From Pollenia angustigena (lineage: Eukaryota; Arthropoda; Insecta; Diptera; Polleniidae), in contig OV884059.1 in NCBI GenBank assembly GCA_930367215.1, positions 240,993,803 through 241,057,802 of the forward strand: a stretch of DNA of 64,000 nt, read 5' to 3'. This document shows positions 32,866 through 44,423 of this stretch, one piece after another. Under the pieces are notes generated by a model. The model did no database searches, had not been told where the DNA came from, and saw only the letters and a list, made by a program, of their open reading frames with translations. The number at the start of each line of letters is the position of its first letter. The first letter of the stretch is position 1. A program made the position numbers and the translations under genes.

Positions 32866-35499
32866 TTTTTTTTTTTTTTTTTTTAATAATAATTTATTTT
32901 TATTATTGAATCTTTCTTATCGAAATTTACAATATGTATTCAAATCTTAATTCTACTTGTTGTTTATTAGTTGTTACCTGTGTAACCACTAACTGCTGTA
33001 TTCAAATTTTTAAGACTGTCTTCTAGTAAGGCTCAAAGTATCGGTTCTTTTTAGCCTCTGGTGACCTTCGAACTGAAGCAAACCCCGAGCGAGGTAGTTA
33101 GGGTGAACCATTAGTTTATCGATGTAGCTTATTGAATATTTTTTAATTTCCTCCTGGATAGTGGGGACGTTGAGATCTCTGTGGATAATATCATTACGTA
33201 TATACCATGGGGCGCAGACAATTTGTCGTAATATTCTAGACTGTCTTCTTTGAAGCTTTTGGATGTTAGATGCGCATGCAGTACCCCATAATTGGATGCC
33301 ATATGTCCATATTGGTTTTATGATGGACTTGTATAGAAGAACTTTGTTGTCTAAAGACAAGTTTGAGTTTCTACCGAGAAGCCAATGTAGTTGAGCTGCT
33401 TTAAGTTTAATAGCCGTTATTTTCGCTTCGATATGACGAGACCAGGTCAAACGTCTATCTATATGAACTCCCAAGTACTTTACATGGTTTTCTACCGGAA
33501 CAGTGATGTTATTTATTTTTACTGCTGGGCACGTTTGTCTTCTGAGCGTGAAAGTTAAGTGAGCACATTTAGCCGGGTTAACCTTTATTCTCCATTTTTC
33601 TAGCCATGCCTCTAGTTCATTGATGTGGGACTGCAGATTTTGCGATGCGACTTTTGGGTCATGGTTAACGCTAATAAATGCTGTGTCGTCTGCAAATGTA
33701 GAGGTATGCGTGCTCAGGTTTGTTGGCATATCCGCTGTGTATATTATATATAAAAGCGGTCCTAATATGCTGCCTTGGGGAACACCAGCAGTAATTTTCT
33801 TGAGGGGGGAGTATTTATCATGCGACCTTACTATGAATGTTCTGCCTGTTAGATAGCTCTCCAGAAGCTTGTGAGTGTTTTGAGGAAGCATTCGTGTTAT
33901 TTTGATGAGTAGCCCATCATGCCAAACTTTGTCAAATGCTTGGGAAATGTCTATAAACAGGGCTGAGCAGTATTGCTTTTTCTCAAACGCCGATCTAATA
34001 AGGGTGACAATTCTATGCACTTGCTCTATTGTACCATGTTTCGCTCTGAATCCGAACTGGTGATCCGGGATGATGTCGTGTTCATTTAGATGAGGAGTTA
34101 TACTTAAAATGAATATTTTTTCGAAAAGCTTTGATAGGATTGATAATAAGCTTATCGGTCTGTACGACGCAACCTGGCTAGCATCTTTTCCTGGCTTGGG
34201 AATCATAACAATTATAGACTTCTTCCATGAGGATGGGAAGTATCCGACTCTTAATATAGCGTTAAAAATGAACAGCAAGATTCTGGAAGCAGACGAAGGT
34301 AAGTTTCTTATCATTGACCCTGTGATACGGTCAAGTCCGGGAGATTTTCTAATATTCACTTTTTCTATTGCAGATTTTACTTGAGTAATGTTAAATTTTA
34401 ATGGATGGTTTACCTTATCAGGAATGGTTGGACGACAGGAACAAGTATGTGTATCATGTGGCGTGAAAACTTTCTCAAGATGGCCCGCGAAAGCGTTTAA
34501 TTTTTCATCTGTGTTTTTCGCCCAAGTGCGGTTTTCCAGTCTTAATGGAGATTCTTGGGTTATAGGGCATTTCATATGCCGTACAGCCTTCCATAAGCTA
34601 TAATTGGAGTTTTTTGTGGCATCTAGGCTGTTTAGATAGCCTTCTATTGCAGACTCGTGGTTCTGTCTCAATTTGTTGCGAAGAGTTGTCAGGCATAATT
34701 GTAGTTGGGGCTTAGTGGTTGGGGAACGACTGTTTTGCCATTGTCTTCTTAACTTCCTTTTTTCTCTGATAAGGGTCTCTATATCCGTCGATGTATTGTA
34801 AGGAGCACGTTTAATTGTCCGCTTGATTGGGGTTGCATTTCTTGCTGCAGCATCCAAGACTTCTGTAAATCGGTCGACAGCTATTTGGATGTCAGATGAA
34901 TTTTTTAGGGGAATGCACTGTGATAGGTGAGAGCTCACATACATTTTATACTTTAACCAATTTGTGTTTCTGTTTGGATAGGAAAACCAGTTTGCAGCTG
35001 CGGCGTCAGAGTTACATTTTAAAATGAGGATTGAAGGTGAATGATCAGACGAAAGATCATAGGAGGAACTAACTAGTACCTGATCGCGCTTGATGTTTTT
35101 GATTACAGCAAAGTCAATAAGGTCTGGTAGCTTGTTGAAGTCGGTTGGCCAATAGGTAGGCTCACCACTCGATACCACATCAAAGTTATTTGCAGTTACG
35201 GTATTATATAGCTGATTACCTCTAGGACTAATAAGTCTGGAGCCCCAATATGTATGTTTAGCGTTGTAGTCGCCAGCAGCAATGAATTTCTGGCCCAATG
35301 TGGAGAAGAAGTTGAGAAATTTATCGTGTAGAATTTTGTGCCTCGGGGGACAATAAACGGATGTTAACGTTAGTTTGAAATCAGTCAGATTTATAGATGT
35401 GGCCTGGATACAATCTTCTTCGAACTCTGGCAATGGTAAGTGTCTGATGTGTTTGTGCACAATTATGGCTGTGCCACCACAAGCTCGTCCGCTGGGATG
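32866..35499 (-). mobile_element. Jockey-clade non-LTR retrotransposon, 5'-truncated
   Basis: Flanked by TTTCGCACCGTTAG (32852-32865) and TTTTGCACCGTTAG (35500-35513), a 14-bp target duplication with one mismatch. The poly(A) tail (T-run) begins at 32866. The target is the Helitron terminus, and the duplicated block includes half of its hairpin. Confidence 0.92.
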
Positions 35500-35544
35500 T
35501 TTTGCACCGTTAGTTGTCATTTTTGTAATATACAATGAAAACAA
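33010..35544 (-). CDS. Jockey ORF2: endonuclease plus reverse transcriptase, chimeric start
   Basis: The 844-residue frame is open throughout. The endonuclease part (about 16-190) shows GGTAIIVHKHIRHLPLPEF, SVYCPPRH, AAGDYNAKHTYWGS and SSDHSPS. The first strands of that domain are missing by truncation. The reverse transcriptase (about 395-670) has SPGLDRITGSMIRNLP, SYRPISLLSILSKLFEK, FGFRAKHGTIEQVHR, ALFIDISQAFDKVWHDG, GVPQGSILGPLLYIIYTAD and the catalytic TFADDTAF. The first 15 residues, including the Met, are read from the flanking Helitron and target duplication, so the start is accidental. No RNase H. The motif set is that of the Jockey clade. The lack of stops suggests a young copy. Confidence 0.9.
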   Translation of the reverse strand: MFSLYITKMTTNGAKHPSGRACGGTAIIVHKHIRHLPLPEFEEDCIQATSINLTDFKLTLTSVYCPPRHKILHDKFLNFFSTLGQKFIAAGDYNAKHTYWGSRLISPRGNQLYNTVTANNFDVVSSGEPTYWPTDFNKLPDLIDFAVIKNIKRDQVLVSSSYDLSSDHSPSILILKCNSDAAAANWFSYPNRNTNWLKYKMYVSSHLSQCIPLKNSSDIQIAVDRFTEVLDAAARNATPIKRTIKRAPYNTSTDIETLIREKRKLRRQWQNSRSPTTKPQLQLCLTTLRNKLRQNHESAIEGYLNSLDATKNSNYSLWKAVRHMKCPITQESPLRLENRTWAKNTDEKLNAFAGHLEKVFTPHDTHTCSCRPTIPDKVNHPLKFNITQVKSAIEKVNIRKSPGLDRITGSMIRNLPSSASRILLFIFNAILRVGYFPSSWKKSIIVMIPKPGKDASQVASYRPISLLSILSKLFEKIFILSITPHLNEHDIIPDHQFGFRAKHGTIEQVHRIVTLIRSAFEKKQYCSALFIDISQAFDKVWHDGLLIKITRMLPQNTHKLLESYLTGRTFIVRSHDKYSPLKKITAGVPQGSILGPLLYIIYTADMPTNLSTHTSTFADDTAFISVNHDPKVASQNLQSHINELEAWLEKWRIKVNPAKCAHLTFTLRRQTCPAVKINNITVPVENHVKYLGVHIDRRLTWSRHIEAKITAIKLKAAQLHWLLGRNSNLSLDNKVLLYKSIIKPIWTYGIQLWGTACASNIQKLQRRQSRILRQIVCAPWYIRNDIIHRDLNVPTIQEEIKKYSISYIDKLMVHPNYLARGLLQFEGHQRLKRTDTLSLTRRQS

Positions 35545-36600
35545 TTAATAGAAATTTTAGTAACTTCAATACATTTTAAAATATAATTATTATCAATGAA
35601 AATATTAATATTTTAATTTCTTATTATTTTTCGTCATTAGTGTTAGAAATAAGCTTTAAAATGAGATATCATTCATTTAATTTGATCCAGTGGTATGGGA
35701 GATATTTACAACCGACAAAAAAAAGTGCTTTAGAAATAATATATATGATTGATACAAATAAAGCCTACTTTCTGAAAAAACTTTAGTAATCCTAAAACCG
35801 TAAAGAATAATGAAATTGGGGTAAAATTAAGTTTATCAAATTTCACACGATAAGAAACCCCTGCGTCAAATTTATTGAAGATCGATCCATAATTAAGCAT
35901 AGAGTTATATGTTTAATGAATATTGTTACATATTAAATGAATATCTCTGTAACAAATTTTATAAATTCTTAGCTATTTGATCAATCTTTTTTAAAAAATA
36001 ATTTTGTTTTTTTTACAAATTTAAAAAAATTTTTTTTTTAAATTTAAAACTTTTTTTTTTTTTTTTTTTTTTGTTGCTCATACATAAGCTTTTCCTTTAA
36101 GGTAGTTTTGGAGTTTTGGTCGCTTTTTGGGATACGAGTGGGTTATGTATAAAAAAAAAATAAGTTTCAATTTTTAGCATTTGAAGTGTTCTTTCTCTTC
36201 TGAAGTATTTTCTTTTCTGAAGTATTTTCGTTAAAATCGCTTCATTGGATTTCGTAATTACGTTAAAAATTTTCTTTGATATATGAAAACTTAAATTTGT
36301 CCAAATTAAACAAAAAGTTTTAATTGGGAACATAAAAAAACAATATACAAACATAACTATATTCATAAATTAATACAAAATTATAGTTTCCTTAAAAAAA
36401 TGTTTAATTGTTAATTAAAAAATGTAAGATTTAATAATTTCATACATCTAATGTTTTCATTATGACAATAAAAATGTCATTATAGTTATGAAGCAAAAAC
36501 TTTCAATCCACTTTCAATCAACGTTTTTATTGTTATTATGGACAATTTAATCTCATATTTACGCTCTTAATCGAGTAAAAAAACATAGTTTTTTTATGCA
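35514..36600. other. AT-rich gene-free DNA with tandem-unit relics
   Basis: Positions 35740-35900 match the ~152-bp unit family (AACCGTAAAGAATAATG, GAAGATCGATCCATAATTA). Poly-T at 36046-36072. The frame at 36097-36366 (- strand) is not recognised. Confidence 0.5.
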
Positions 36601-36604
36601 AAAA

Positions 36605-36815
36605 CTACACTGCCCCAGTAGACAAGCTGATAGTTACCTAGCCTATCAGCATCGAGGTTGCGCGATCGAATCTAACCAGAGACAGAAAAAAAAAATAAAC
36701 AATAAAACAAAGTAAAATAAAATAAGAAAAAATAGAAAAAAAAAACAAATAAGGTAAAATAAAATAAGAGAAAATAGCAAAAAAAAAAAAATAATAAAAA
36801 AATTTTTTTTTTTTA
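36605..36815 (+). mobile_element. Candidate tRNA-derived SINE
   Basis: The head GCCCCAGTAGACAAGCTGAT with TACCTAGCCTATCAGC (A-box region) and GCGATCGAATCTAACC (B-box-like, near 36661) has the spacing of a tRNA. It is followed by A-rich sequence with repeated AAAATAAG words. No target duplication was resolved. Confidence 0.45.
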
Positions 36816-36849
36816 AAGTCATTACATGTTAGTTGTAATTTTGGTGACA

Positions 36850-37058
36850 TCGGAGTAATTAGTTATTTAAGTCCCTATTTGTAAGCGAATGTGGTAATGA
36901 CTTATTTAACTCCCTATTTGTAAGCGAGAGTGGTAAATACTTGCCTCCAATGACATCACCGTGTTAAAATAATGAGTTAAAATGCCAATGTATAAGTAGT
37001 GAAGAGTCGTTATATTAGCTTTTTAACTCATTACTTTGCAATGTAAGTTTTTGCTGGG
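36850..37058. mobile_element. Partial CCCAGCAAAAACTT MITE
   Basis: It ends AAGTTTTTGCTGGG followed by TA at 37059. TTTGTAAGCGA and GACTTATTTAACTCCC words match 39304-39775 in inverse orientation. It contains the uninterrupted site (CTCCCTATTTGTAAG, about 36910-36924) that carries an insertion in the other copy. The left end is missing. Confidence 0.65.
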
Positions 37059-37078
37059 TATTTGATTAATCTTTTGAA

Positions 37079-37598
37079 AAAATTTTTTTTTGTTATTTTT
37101 TGTTTGTTTTTTAATTTTTTTTTAAGGAGAGGAAAAGACATAAGAAGCTTTGTTTTGAGCAAAAAAAAAAAAAAAAGAAGAACATTCCGGATAAAAAAAA
37201 AATAAAAAAAAATTTAAAATTTAAAAACAACAAAAAAAAATTTTTTTCAAGTAGCTATCGAAGCTACTTGGGACAAATTTGTCTAACACCAATAGTTAAT
37301 AAGTTACATGGATGAGAAAGAACACCTGTATGGCCAAAATTTTTTTTGTTATTTTTTGTTTGTTTTTTAATTTTTTTTTAAGGAGAGGAAAAGACATAAG
37401 AAGCTTTGTTTTGAGCAAAAAAAAAAAAAAAAGAAGAACATTCCGGATAAAAAAAAATAAAAAAAAATTTAAAATTTAAAAACAACAAAAAAAAAATTTT
37501 TTTCAAGTAGCTATCGAAGCTACTTGGGACAAATTTGTCTAACACCAATAGTTAATAAGTTACATGGATGAGAAAGAACACCTGTATGGCCAAAATGT
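37079..37598. repeat. Near-identical 258-bp tandem duplication
   Basis: The block with AAGGAGAGGAAAAGACATAA, GAACATTCCGG, CAAGTAGCTATCGAAGCTAC and GAAAGAACACCTGTATGG occurs twice in direct order (AAGGAGAGG at about 37122 and 37380). Differences are almost only lengths of A/T runs, so it is recent. Confidence 0.9.
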
Positions 37599-39303
37599 CA
37601 AACTTTGACCCTCTTTATCTCAGAAACTTTTTGACCGATCTTGTTGAAAATTTGTTTTTGAGCTACTATTTAATAGGACTAAGAGCTTGATGCTAATTTC
37701 ACCCAAATCGGAAGAAATCGATTTAAAAATTGGACCACTTGACATGAAATGCCCCATATAAATATATTGAAGGAAAGGTATTGTTTTTAAGCCTTATTTG
37801 GCAAGAAATAACACCATGTAATTTTGTGACAAGCGGTCCTTAATTTATCAAAGATTCCATATAAAACGGCCTTCCAAAAAGTATTTTAAGATGCATTTAA
37901 TTCTTAAAAGTGTATATTAATGTATTCAAATTTTATTTAATTAAGGATTTTAAATACTAGAAATCACTTTACCGAATTTTGCAATAAGCGATCCAAAATC
38001 GACGCATAATCATATTTCTTAAATAATTCATAATATTTTATTAAAATTAGGCAAGGAATTGTTTTGCCCAAGCCCTGTTTACAATAAAAACTAATCAGTT
38101 TAATCCAGAACAAGTTGATTTTCTTTATTAATACCATGAACGTACAAATATACACAATTGATACTCTGCTAATGAATTTTAAAATTCCATAATCGCTGTC
38201 ACACTAAACTAACAGATTTCAATAGCTATTGCACGTAAACTATGAAAATTTGTTAATTTATTTAAATTTCCATTAGATTAATTTTTACGAAACTTTAACT
38301 CACACACAATCATATAAACAATTTAAAGGCCTATAGCCCTTTAAGCATTTTCTATCGCGAAAGTATCGGATTTAATAACTTGGAATGTATTTTGTTTTTA
38401 TAAAATTTGTGAAATCTTCTTTCAAGTGGCCACAAGTAAAAAGACTTACATCTTAGTAAAATCGTCGAACGCTTGCAGGGATGTACTTTAAGTTATACAA
38501 CAACAAACTCAAGTTTAATAAACCATGACCCCCGCAAAATGGCAGCAATCTAAATTACTTAAAGCTAAAGGGCTCCATTCAGATAAAGTAATGCAAATTC
38601 ACTTACATTCTATAGATAATACGAAGAACAAAATGGAGTAAACAAAAAAAAAAAATTAAATAAAATGTAAAAAGAAAGAAAAACAGAATATTTTGTCGAC
38701 GTGTCATCTACACCAAATTTACATTTGCATAATTTATGCTCCGGAATTTAATGCTTTGATTTTGTATTCTGTTTCATTTTTGACATTTTCTACATTTTAT
38801 TCGTTGTTCATTAAAATGTCTATGGTGAGAAAAGGAAAAAGCTGCTAATAATAAAATATTTTGCATACAAATTGTTTATTATTTTTAGTCTGTTTCACAT
38901 TTAAGTGGTAAACCATAATGACATTTACCCGAGTGGGCGATTTTATCAACAGAAATTGTAAGAGTGAAAAAAAAATTATTTTTGGACAACACAATATGTT
39001 GGGCTTTTTTTTAACTTGGGCTTTTTTTTAACTTGTTCTAAGTGAGAAGTGACAAGTGCGAAGGCTATGAGCGGCCGTGACGAATCCACGATACCCACTG
39101 TCATAAGTTCAAATAAAATTAGTGGAATTTTTTTAGATACAAATTAAAATTCTTAGTTGACCTTGTGCTTTAAGATTTATAACGAAGAAATAATATTAAA
39201 AAGGTCGAAAAATTAAACTAATTTATTTATTCTAAGTTAAAGATATTTAATATTTTTGTAAACTAATGGCCAAATAAACCACACAAACTCTTAAATAAAA
39301 ATA
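37599..39303. other. Gene-free stretch
   Basis: No recognised coding region. A 17-bp GGGCTTTTTTTTAACTT word is duplicated at 39002-39035. Nothing else identified. Confidence 0.45.
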
Positions 39304-39775
39304 CCCAGCACAAACTTTTATTGCAAAGTAATGAGTTACAAAGCTAATATATTTACTCTTCACTACATAAACATTGGCATTTTAACACGGTACTTACTAC
39401 CCTCGCTTACAAATACACAGAACAAAATTTCCCAAAATTGTTCACCAATTCAAGCATTAATCAAAAATAAAATCAGTTTTAATTAAAATTTAAGGGAAAT
39501 TACATTTTTGATTGATACTATTAATTTGTTCACTGGTGCAAATTTAATTAACTTTTAATTGATATCACCAATTTTTTTAATTGAAATCAAGTTTTATTTT
39601 TTTCTGTGTAGGGAGTTAAATAAGTCATTACCACATTCGCTAGCAAATATTAACTTCACATTGGTATCAACCAAACTCAATTTGTCAAGCAAATTGTGTT
39701 TTTAATTTAATTAATTTAAATTTTTCATTTTTAAATCTATTACAAATTGTTCTTCATTACCAAGTTTTTGCTGGG
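39304..39775. mobile_element. TA-target MITE with CCCAGCA ends, carrying a nested MITE
   Basis: CCCAGCACAAACTTTTATTG at the left is mirrored by AAGTTTTTGCTGGG at the right, with TA at 39302-39303 and 39776-39777. A relative at 36850-37058 lacks the inner insertion. Tc1/mariner type is inferred from the TA target. Confidence 0.8.
39416..39608. mobile_element. Nested TA-target MITE with CACAGAA ends
   Basis: CACAGAACAAAA at the left and TTTTTTTCTGTG at the right, with TA at 39414-39415 and 39609-39610. The relative at 36910-36924 has a single TA at the same site, showing the pre-insertion state. Confidence 0.85.
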
Positions 39776-39964
39776 TATGAAAATTTTTAGGTTTACTTAA
39801 AACTATATTAACACTTCATTCATTTGATAGCAAATTTTTAATATTTACGCAAATATCTTGTTGTTATCAAACTGCTTGTGATGTTTATTTGGCCCTAAAC
39901 GCTTATTTAGTTTACCTGTACGTATGAGTTATATTTGTAAATTGAAATCAAGGACAATTATACC

Positions 39965-41455
39965 ATTTTTATAACCTAAACCACAATTAGTTGTGAAGCG
40001 GGTATACTAAGTTTGTCATTCCGTGTGAAACTTTTTTACTATTCATCTCAGGCCCTAAAAGTATGTATATTCTGGGTCCTTGAGTAATTCTAAGTCGATT
40101 TAGCCATGTCCGTATGTCTGTCTGTCCGTCTGTTGTAAACACGCTCACTTTCGAAAACCTCATTAGAAATAAACAAACTTGGTGTCAAATTGCTTGTAGT
40201 TATCCTAAGCAGTTTGGGATTGAAAACCAGCAAAATCGGTTCAGTAGGATAAGAGCTATGAATCAAAATGTGGAACCACTACCTAAAAAAAATTGATAAT
40301 TTTGTTACAAAAACTAACATTAAAGGCGGAACAATGCACGGAATGATATAAGCTTTTGCAAAAATTCATTTTATTCGACTTCAAATCACGCTGTAAAATT
40401 TCGAAAAGATCCGCTCATAATTTACCCTAGGCCCCATATAAACCCTACTCCCGGAGAATAGCTTGGTACACCTAAAACCGTAAATAATAATGCTATTATA
40501 ACAAAATTTGCTACATCACAGTTTAGAAACAAGACTGTAAAATTTCGTGAATATCTGTCCATAATTTCCCCTAGACCCCATAAAAACCCTACTCCGGGAA
40601 AACATTTTAGTTCGCCTTAAACCGTAATTCACAATTCTATCATAACAGAAATTGGTGCGTCACAGTTTTATAGGACAAGCAATGACACTGTGAAATTTCG
40701 TGAAGATCGGTCCTGATTTACCATAGGCCCTATATTAACCCTACTCCCAGAAAACTATTTAGAATGCCTAAAACCGTAATAAATAATGCTATCAGAATAA
40801 AATTTAATACTTCGCGGTTTTATAAGACTAGAAATAACGCTGTCAAATTTCGTGAAGATCGGTCCATAATTAAATATAGGCCTCATATAAAGCCCACTCT
40901 GGTAAAATAATTAAATACGCCTTAAACCGTAGCAGATATAGATATTGGTAAACTTTCTTCAAACTTAGCTTCATATGGCCAGAAAAAATGTTATGAAATC
41001 TTGCGATATACGGTTCATAATAAACCTTAGATCCCTTTTAAGCAGCCTTCTGAAATTTACTGCAAACGCTTAAACTAATTTCTCCGCTGTATTGAAATTT
41101 ATATTTTTTTTTATACCAGAAATCACTCTGCAGAATTTTGGGATGATTGGTTCATAGCTCACCATGGCCCCAATATAAATTCCCTTCCTGAAAATCATTT
41201 AAGTTCGGCTTAAACTGTTACAAATCATGATAAGTTACTCAAGCTAGTAAAAATTGCTAAAAAAAAAAGTCATAAAACTTTCTGATTGTCGATCAATAAT
41301 TTAATATATGGCTAAACCGCAACCAATTTTAATGCAGATGTCTGTTTTTTTAAAGATGAATTAATAATAAAAAGACATCATGTAGATTTTGCTCCTAAAA
41401 CATTCGAACTGTCGGTGGAGGCTATCAAAAATTCGGCACAGCCGAATATAGCACT
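39965..41455 (-). repeat. Dispersed fly repeat with ~152-bp tandem units, inverted copy
   Basis: It contains TTAGTTGTGAAGCGGGTATA, TTCTGGGTCCTTGAGTAATT, the GAAGATC(G/C)G units at about 40406, 40550, 40700 and 40857, and ends with ATTCGGCACAGCCGAATATA and GCACTCT. This is the inverse of the start of the 28079-32220 repeat. No gene. Confidence 0.7.
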
Positions 41456-42406
41456 CTAACTGGTTTTTATTGATTTCTGCCATTTCAGTTGACAAACCTT
41501 CTTTAACTGTATGTAGAAGAGTTATTTATTTACAATTTTTGATTTGCCGTTCAGTAATGATGCTCTTGGCAAAATATTTGTATAAGGGCTAGACGAAATA
41601 ATGGATCGGTTTGGTCCATATAGTATTTTCAGTAAAATTATAGACGGACGACCATGGCTGGGGCGTTTACGATTTAGGATCCAAGATGTATGTAATGTAT
41701 AGTGTCTCAAATCATAGCTTGGTTGTATTACAAACAGCACGTACCTATGTTTATCATCTTGATGAAGTGAATTTCAAAAGGACAAATTTTAAAATTAAAA
41801 AAAAATTTTTAACTCATTTATTATTTAGTATTATTTAGTTTCGCAACACGTTGTTTTCTCAATTACGCATTCATTATTGGTTCTATTTTCACACTTTTAG
41901 TTTAACCATTCATGCCCATTCATTTTAAACATCATGAAAATCTAACGCAGCTAAAATTTTAATCAATAAATTATAAAAGCATAACGCTGCCATTGAAAAT
42001 TAAAAGGTTTTTAATTTGTTGACAATTTATTTTTTAGCCACCCTTGCCATCATTGTTTTGCTATTTTCATTCAATTTCATCTTAATAAAATCAAATTAGA
42101 CAGAAAAATAACAAGCGAAAAATACTTTATGGGACAAAAGCTAATTGTGGATTACAGTTAGTTTAATCTTAAAGTGGGTAGAAAAGAACGAAAACTTTTT
42201 TTCATTCAGGAACAACGGCATTTGATGATGTTTAATAACCTTAGATGCTTTTAGAATTAAAAGCTTTAAATAATATACAAAAATTGTTTTGAATAACCCA
42301 AAACTTTTTGTATTAGAATTAATGGTTTGTAATTTAATGGAAAAAGTGGAACTTTTTCAAACTTAATGTAAGTTGGATTTCAATAATATGCTTTTTTTAA
42401 CATTAA
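41456..42406. other. Gene-free stretch
   Basis: A short minus frame (41522-41740) is not recognised. Part of it (GAAATAATGGATCG) recurs at 8777. Nothing else identified. Confidence 0.4.
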
Positions 42407-42409
42407 TTA

Positions 42410-42746
42410 CACAGGCCAACACTCAATTTGCTTCTTTGAATTTATCAACTGATTCTAGTTAATTTGGGTGCGCTGAATTCAAAACTGTAATCAGTTTGTC
42501 TCTATCAGCTCTAGTTTTCATGATATAACTTTTTTATACCCTCCACTTATGACCTCCAATTACCAATTACCCAACATTTTTTTTTATCATTGGTAATTGG
42601 AGGTCATAAGTGGAGGGTATAAAAAGTTATGTCATGAAAACTAGAGCTGATAGAGAATTCAGCTTGAATTCAGCGCACCAAAATTAGCTAGAATCAGTTG
42701 ATAAATTCAAAGAAGCAAAAATCTTTTTTAATATTGTCGGGCTGTG
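42410..42746. mobile_element. TTA-target palindromic MITE, short form of 2629-6475
   Basis: The ends CACAGGCCAACA and CACAGCCCGACA (opposite strand) are flanked by TTA at 42407-42409 and 42747-42749. Two arms of about 160 bp meet at a ~15-bp centre. The arm sequence is shared with both arms of the 2629-6475 element. Confidence 0.88.
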
Positions 42747-42889
42747 TTATTATAAGTTTTGGTTATTTATTTTTTAAGTATTTTTTAATATTAAAATAAA
42801 TTCTTTTATTAGCATAACGAAAAAAGAGCTTTTGATTCAATCCAATAATTTGATATCTATGCGGCTCTTAAATGTAAGAGTATAGACCC

Positions 42890-43945
42890 AAAATCAACTG
42901 TTTAATCAAGGCTCTTTATGATGATCCACGATGTCTGGTTCACCATGAAGGCTTTTAAAGGGATTTTATAGGGTTTAATACGATCGACAGACAGGAATGT
43001 GTCCCATCTCCCCCTGTCCTATCCATCCCAAATGAAGGCGGCATTGACCTAGATATCTCGACGAGACTTTATGATCTATACTATGCAGACGACAACTGCC
43101 TAATTTCGCAAAACTTAACTGAATTGCAACAAAAGTTAGACAAAATTGGACGAAATCGATGTGTATTAATACTGATGTCCCAAAGACTTAAACGAATACC
43201 TCTACCTGTGATCCTTCATTGATAAATCTGGAGGATAAGCGGCTGACATTCAGTTCCGAGTCAACAAGGCCAGTCAAACTTTCGGTATGCTGAACAAAGT
43301 ATGGAAATCATCGAACAAATCGTGCCCTAATAGCAAAAATGATGTAACCGACATCATTTTCAATTTTAGTTTTCTTTAATTAATGACTTTATTGGCAACA
43401 CTTGCATCATCTCCTAAAATGTCGTGGTCACATAAGGCACCGTTACAATTTAATAGCAAGAACAATTTTGAGGTAACCGACAAATTTCATATAAAATTTA
43501 TATGAAATAAAATTAAAAAACACTCTCCTGTAAAATTTTATTTTCGTTGGTTGAATCATTTTTCTATTAGGGCTCGAAATATTGCCCTACTAAAATTAAA
43601 ATCTTCAACTCCAACGTGAAATCAGTACTAATTTACGGCTGAAAAACTTGGAACCTTTCCACAAACAATGCTCGAAATTACAAAAGTTTTTTCACAGATG
43701 CCTCAGTAATAAAACAGTAATAAAAGCTTTGGTGCCGTTTACAACAACCGCAGATCACAGATTCCATAAAAACTCGTAAATAAACATGTATATTTAGGTC
43801 ACACTCTTAGCAAATCTCCTGACAACATTACTTGGAAAGCGCTTGAATTTAATTCCAAAGGGAGCCGATGAGGAACTCGTTCACATAACACCTGGAGACG
43901 AAACACTACCAACTAAATCCAAGACGTAGGTTGTGGTCCTTTATT
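42890..43945 (+). pseudogene. RTE-type reverse transcriptase, decayed
   Basis: Fragments in shifting frames: TRLYDLYYADDNCLISQN (catalytic YADD, near 43075), DIQFRVNKASQTFGMLNKVW (near 43240), then after a MITE IFNSNVKSVLIYG, FHRCLSNKTVIKA, and GHTLSKSPDNITWKALEF with HNTWRRN. This order (YADD, then 'RVNKA...FGMLNKVW', then 'GHTL...NTWRR') is characteristic of the RTE/BovB group C-terminal half. Stops and frameshifts are numerous. The 5' part is missing. Confidence 0.75.
43328..43567. mobile_element. MITE with CCCTAATAG ends, inside the RTE relic
   Basis: CCCTAATAGCAAAAATGAT at the left and CCCTAATAGAAAAATGAT at the right (opposite strand). TCG lies close to both borders and may be a 3-bp duplication. 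It splits the RTE relic, so it is younger. Confidence 0.7.
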
Positions 43946-44035
43946 CCTCCTAGGAATTCAATAATTGCTAAACAAATTACATATCAATTACAATATTCTT
44001 CGATGCAAATTTTTTACACAAAATGTGAATAAAAC

Positions 44036-44152
44036 CCCAATTTCACCAAGTTCAGTTAAAACAAACTATTGCTTTAACCCACTGTTAACAATATGTTTTG
44101 ACAGCTATAACTGTTAGTTAATTATAACTGAACTTGGTGAAATTGTGGATAA
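44036..44152. mobile_element. Small foldback MITE, CCAATTTCACCAA family, copy 2
   Basis: CCAATTTCACCAAGTTCAGT at the left faces ACTGAACTTGGTGAAATTG at the right. Same family as 15674-15790. Confidence 0.75.
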
Positions 44153-44423
44153 AGCTGTTAAATTCCACAAATTGCTTTTAAATTTTGAGAAACTGCAACA
44201 GCGATAAACCAGTTTTCTTTATAAAAAATAAAAATTTTTACATTTTATTAAGAACTTATTAATTTATTCAGTGAAAAAACAATTGTCTTCTAATTGAAAA
44301 AAATTTAAAGAAGTTGTTTAAGAGGTAAAACCGAAATCGTCACAAGGATGGGTGTTGGTAATGCAAGGGTTAAACCAAAACTTTACATTCACGAGCTATA
44401 AAAAATTTAGAAATTAAACGATA

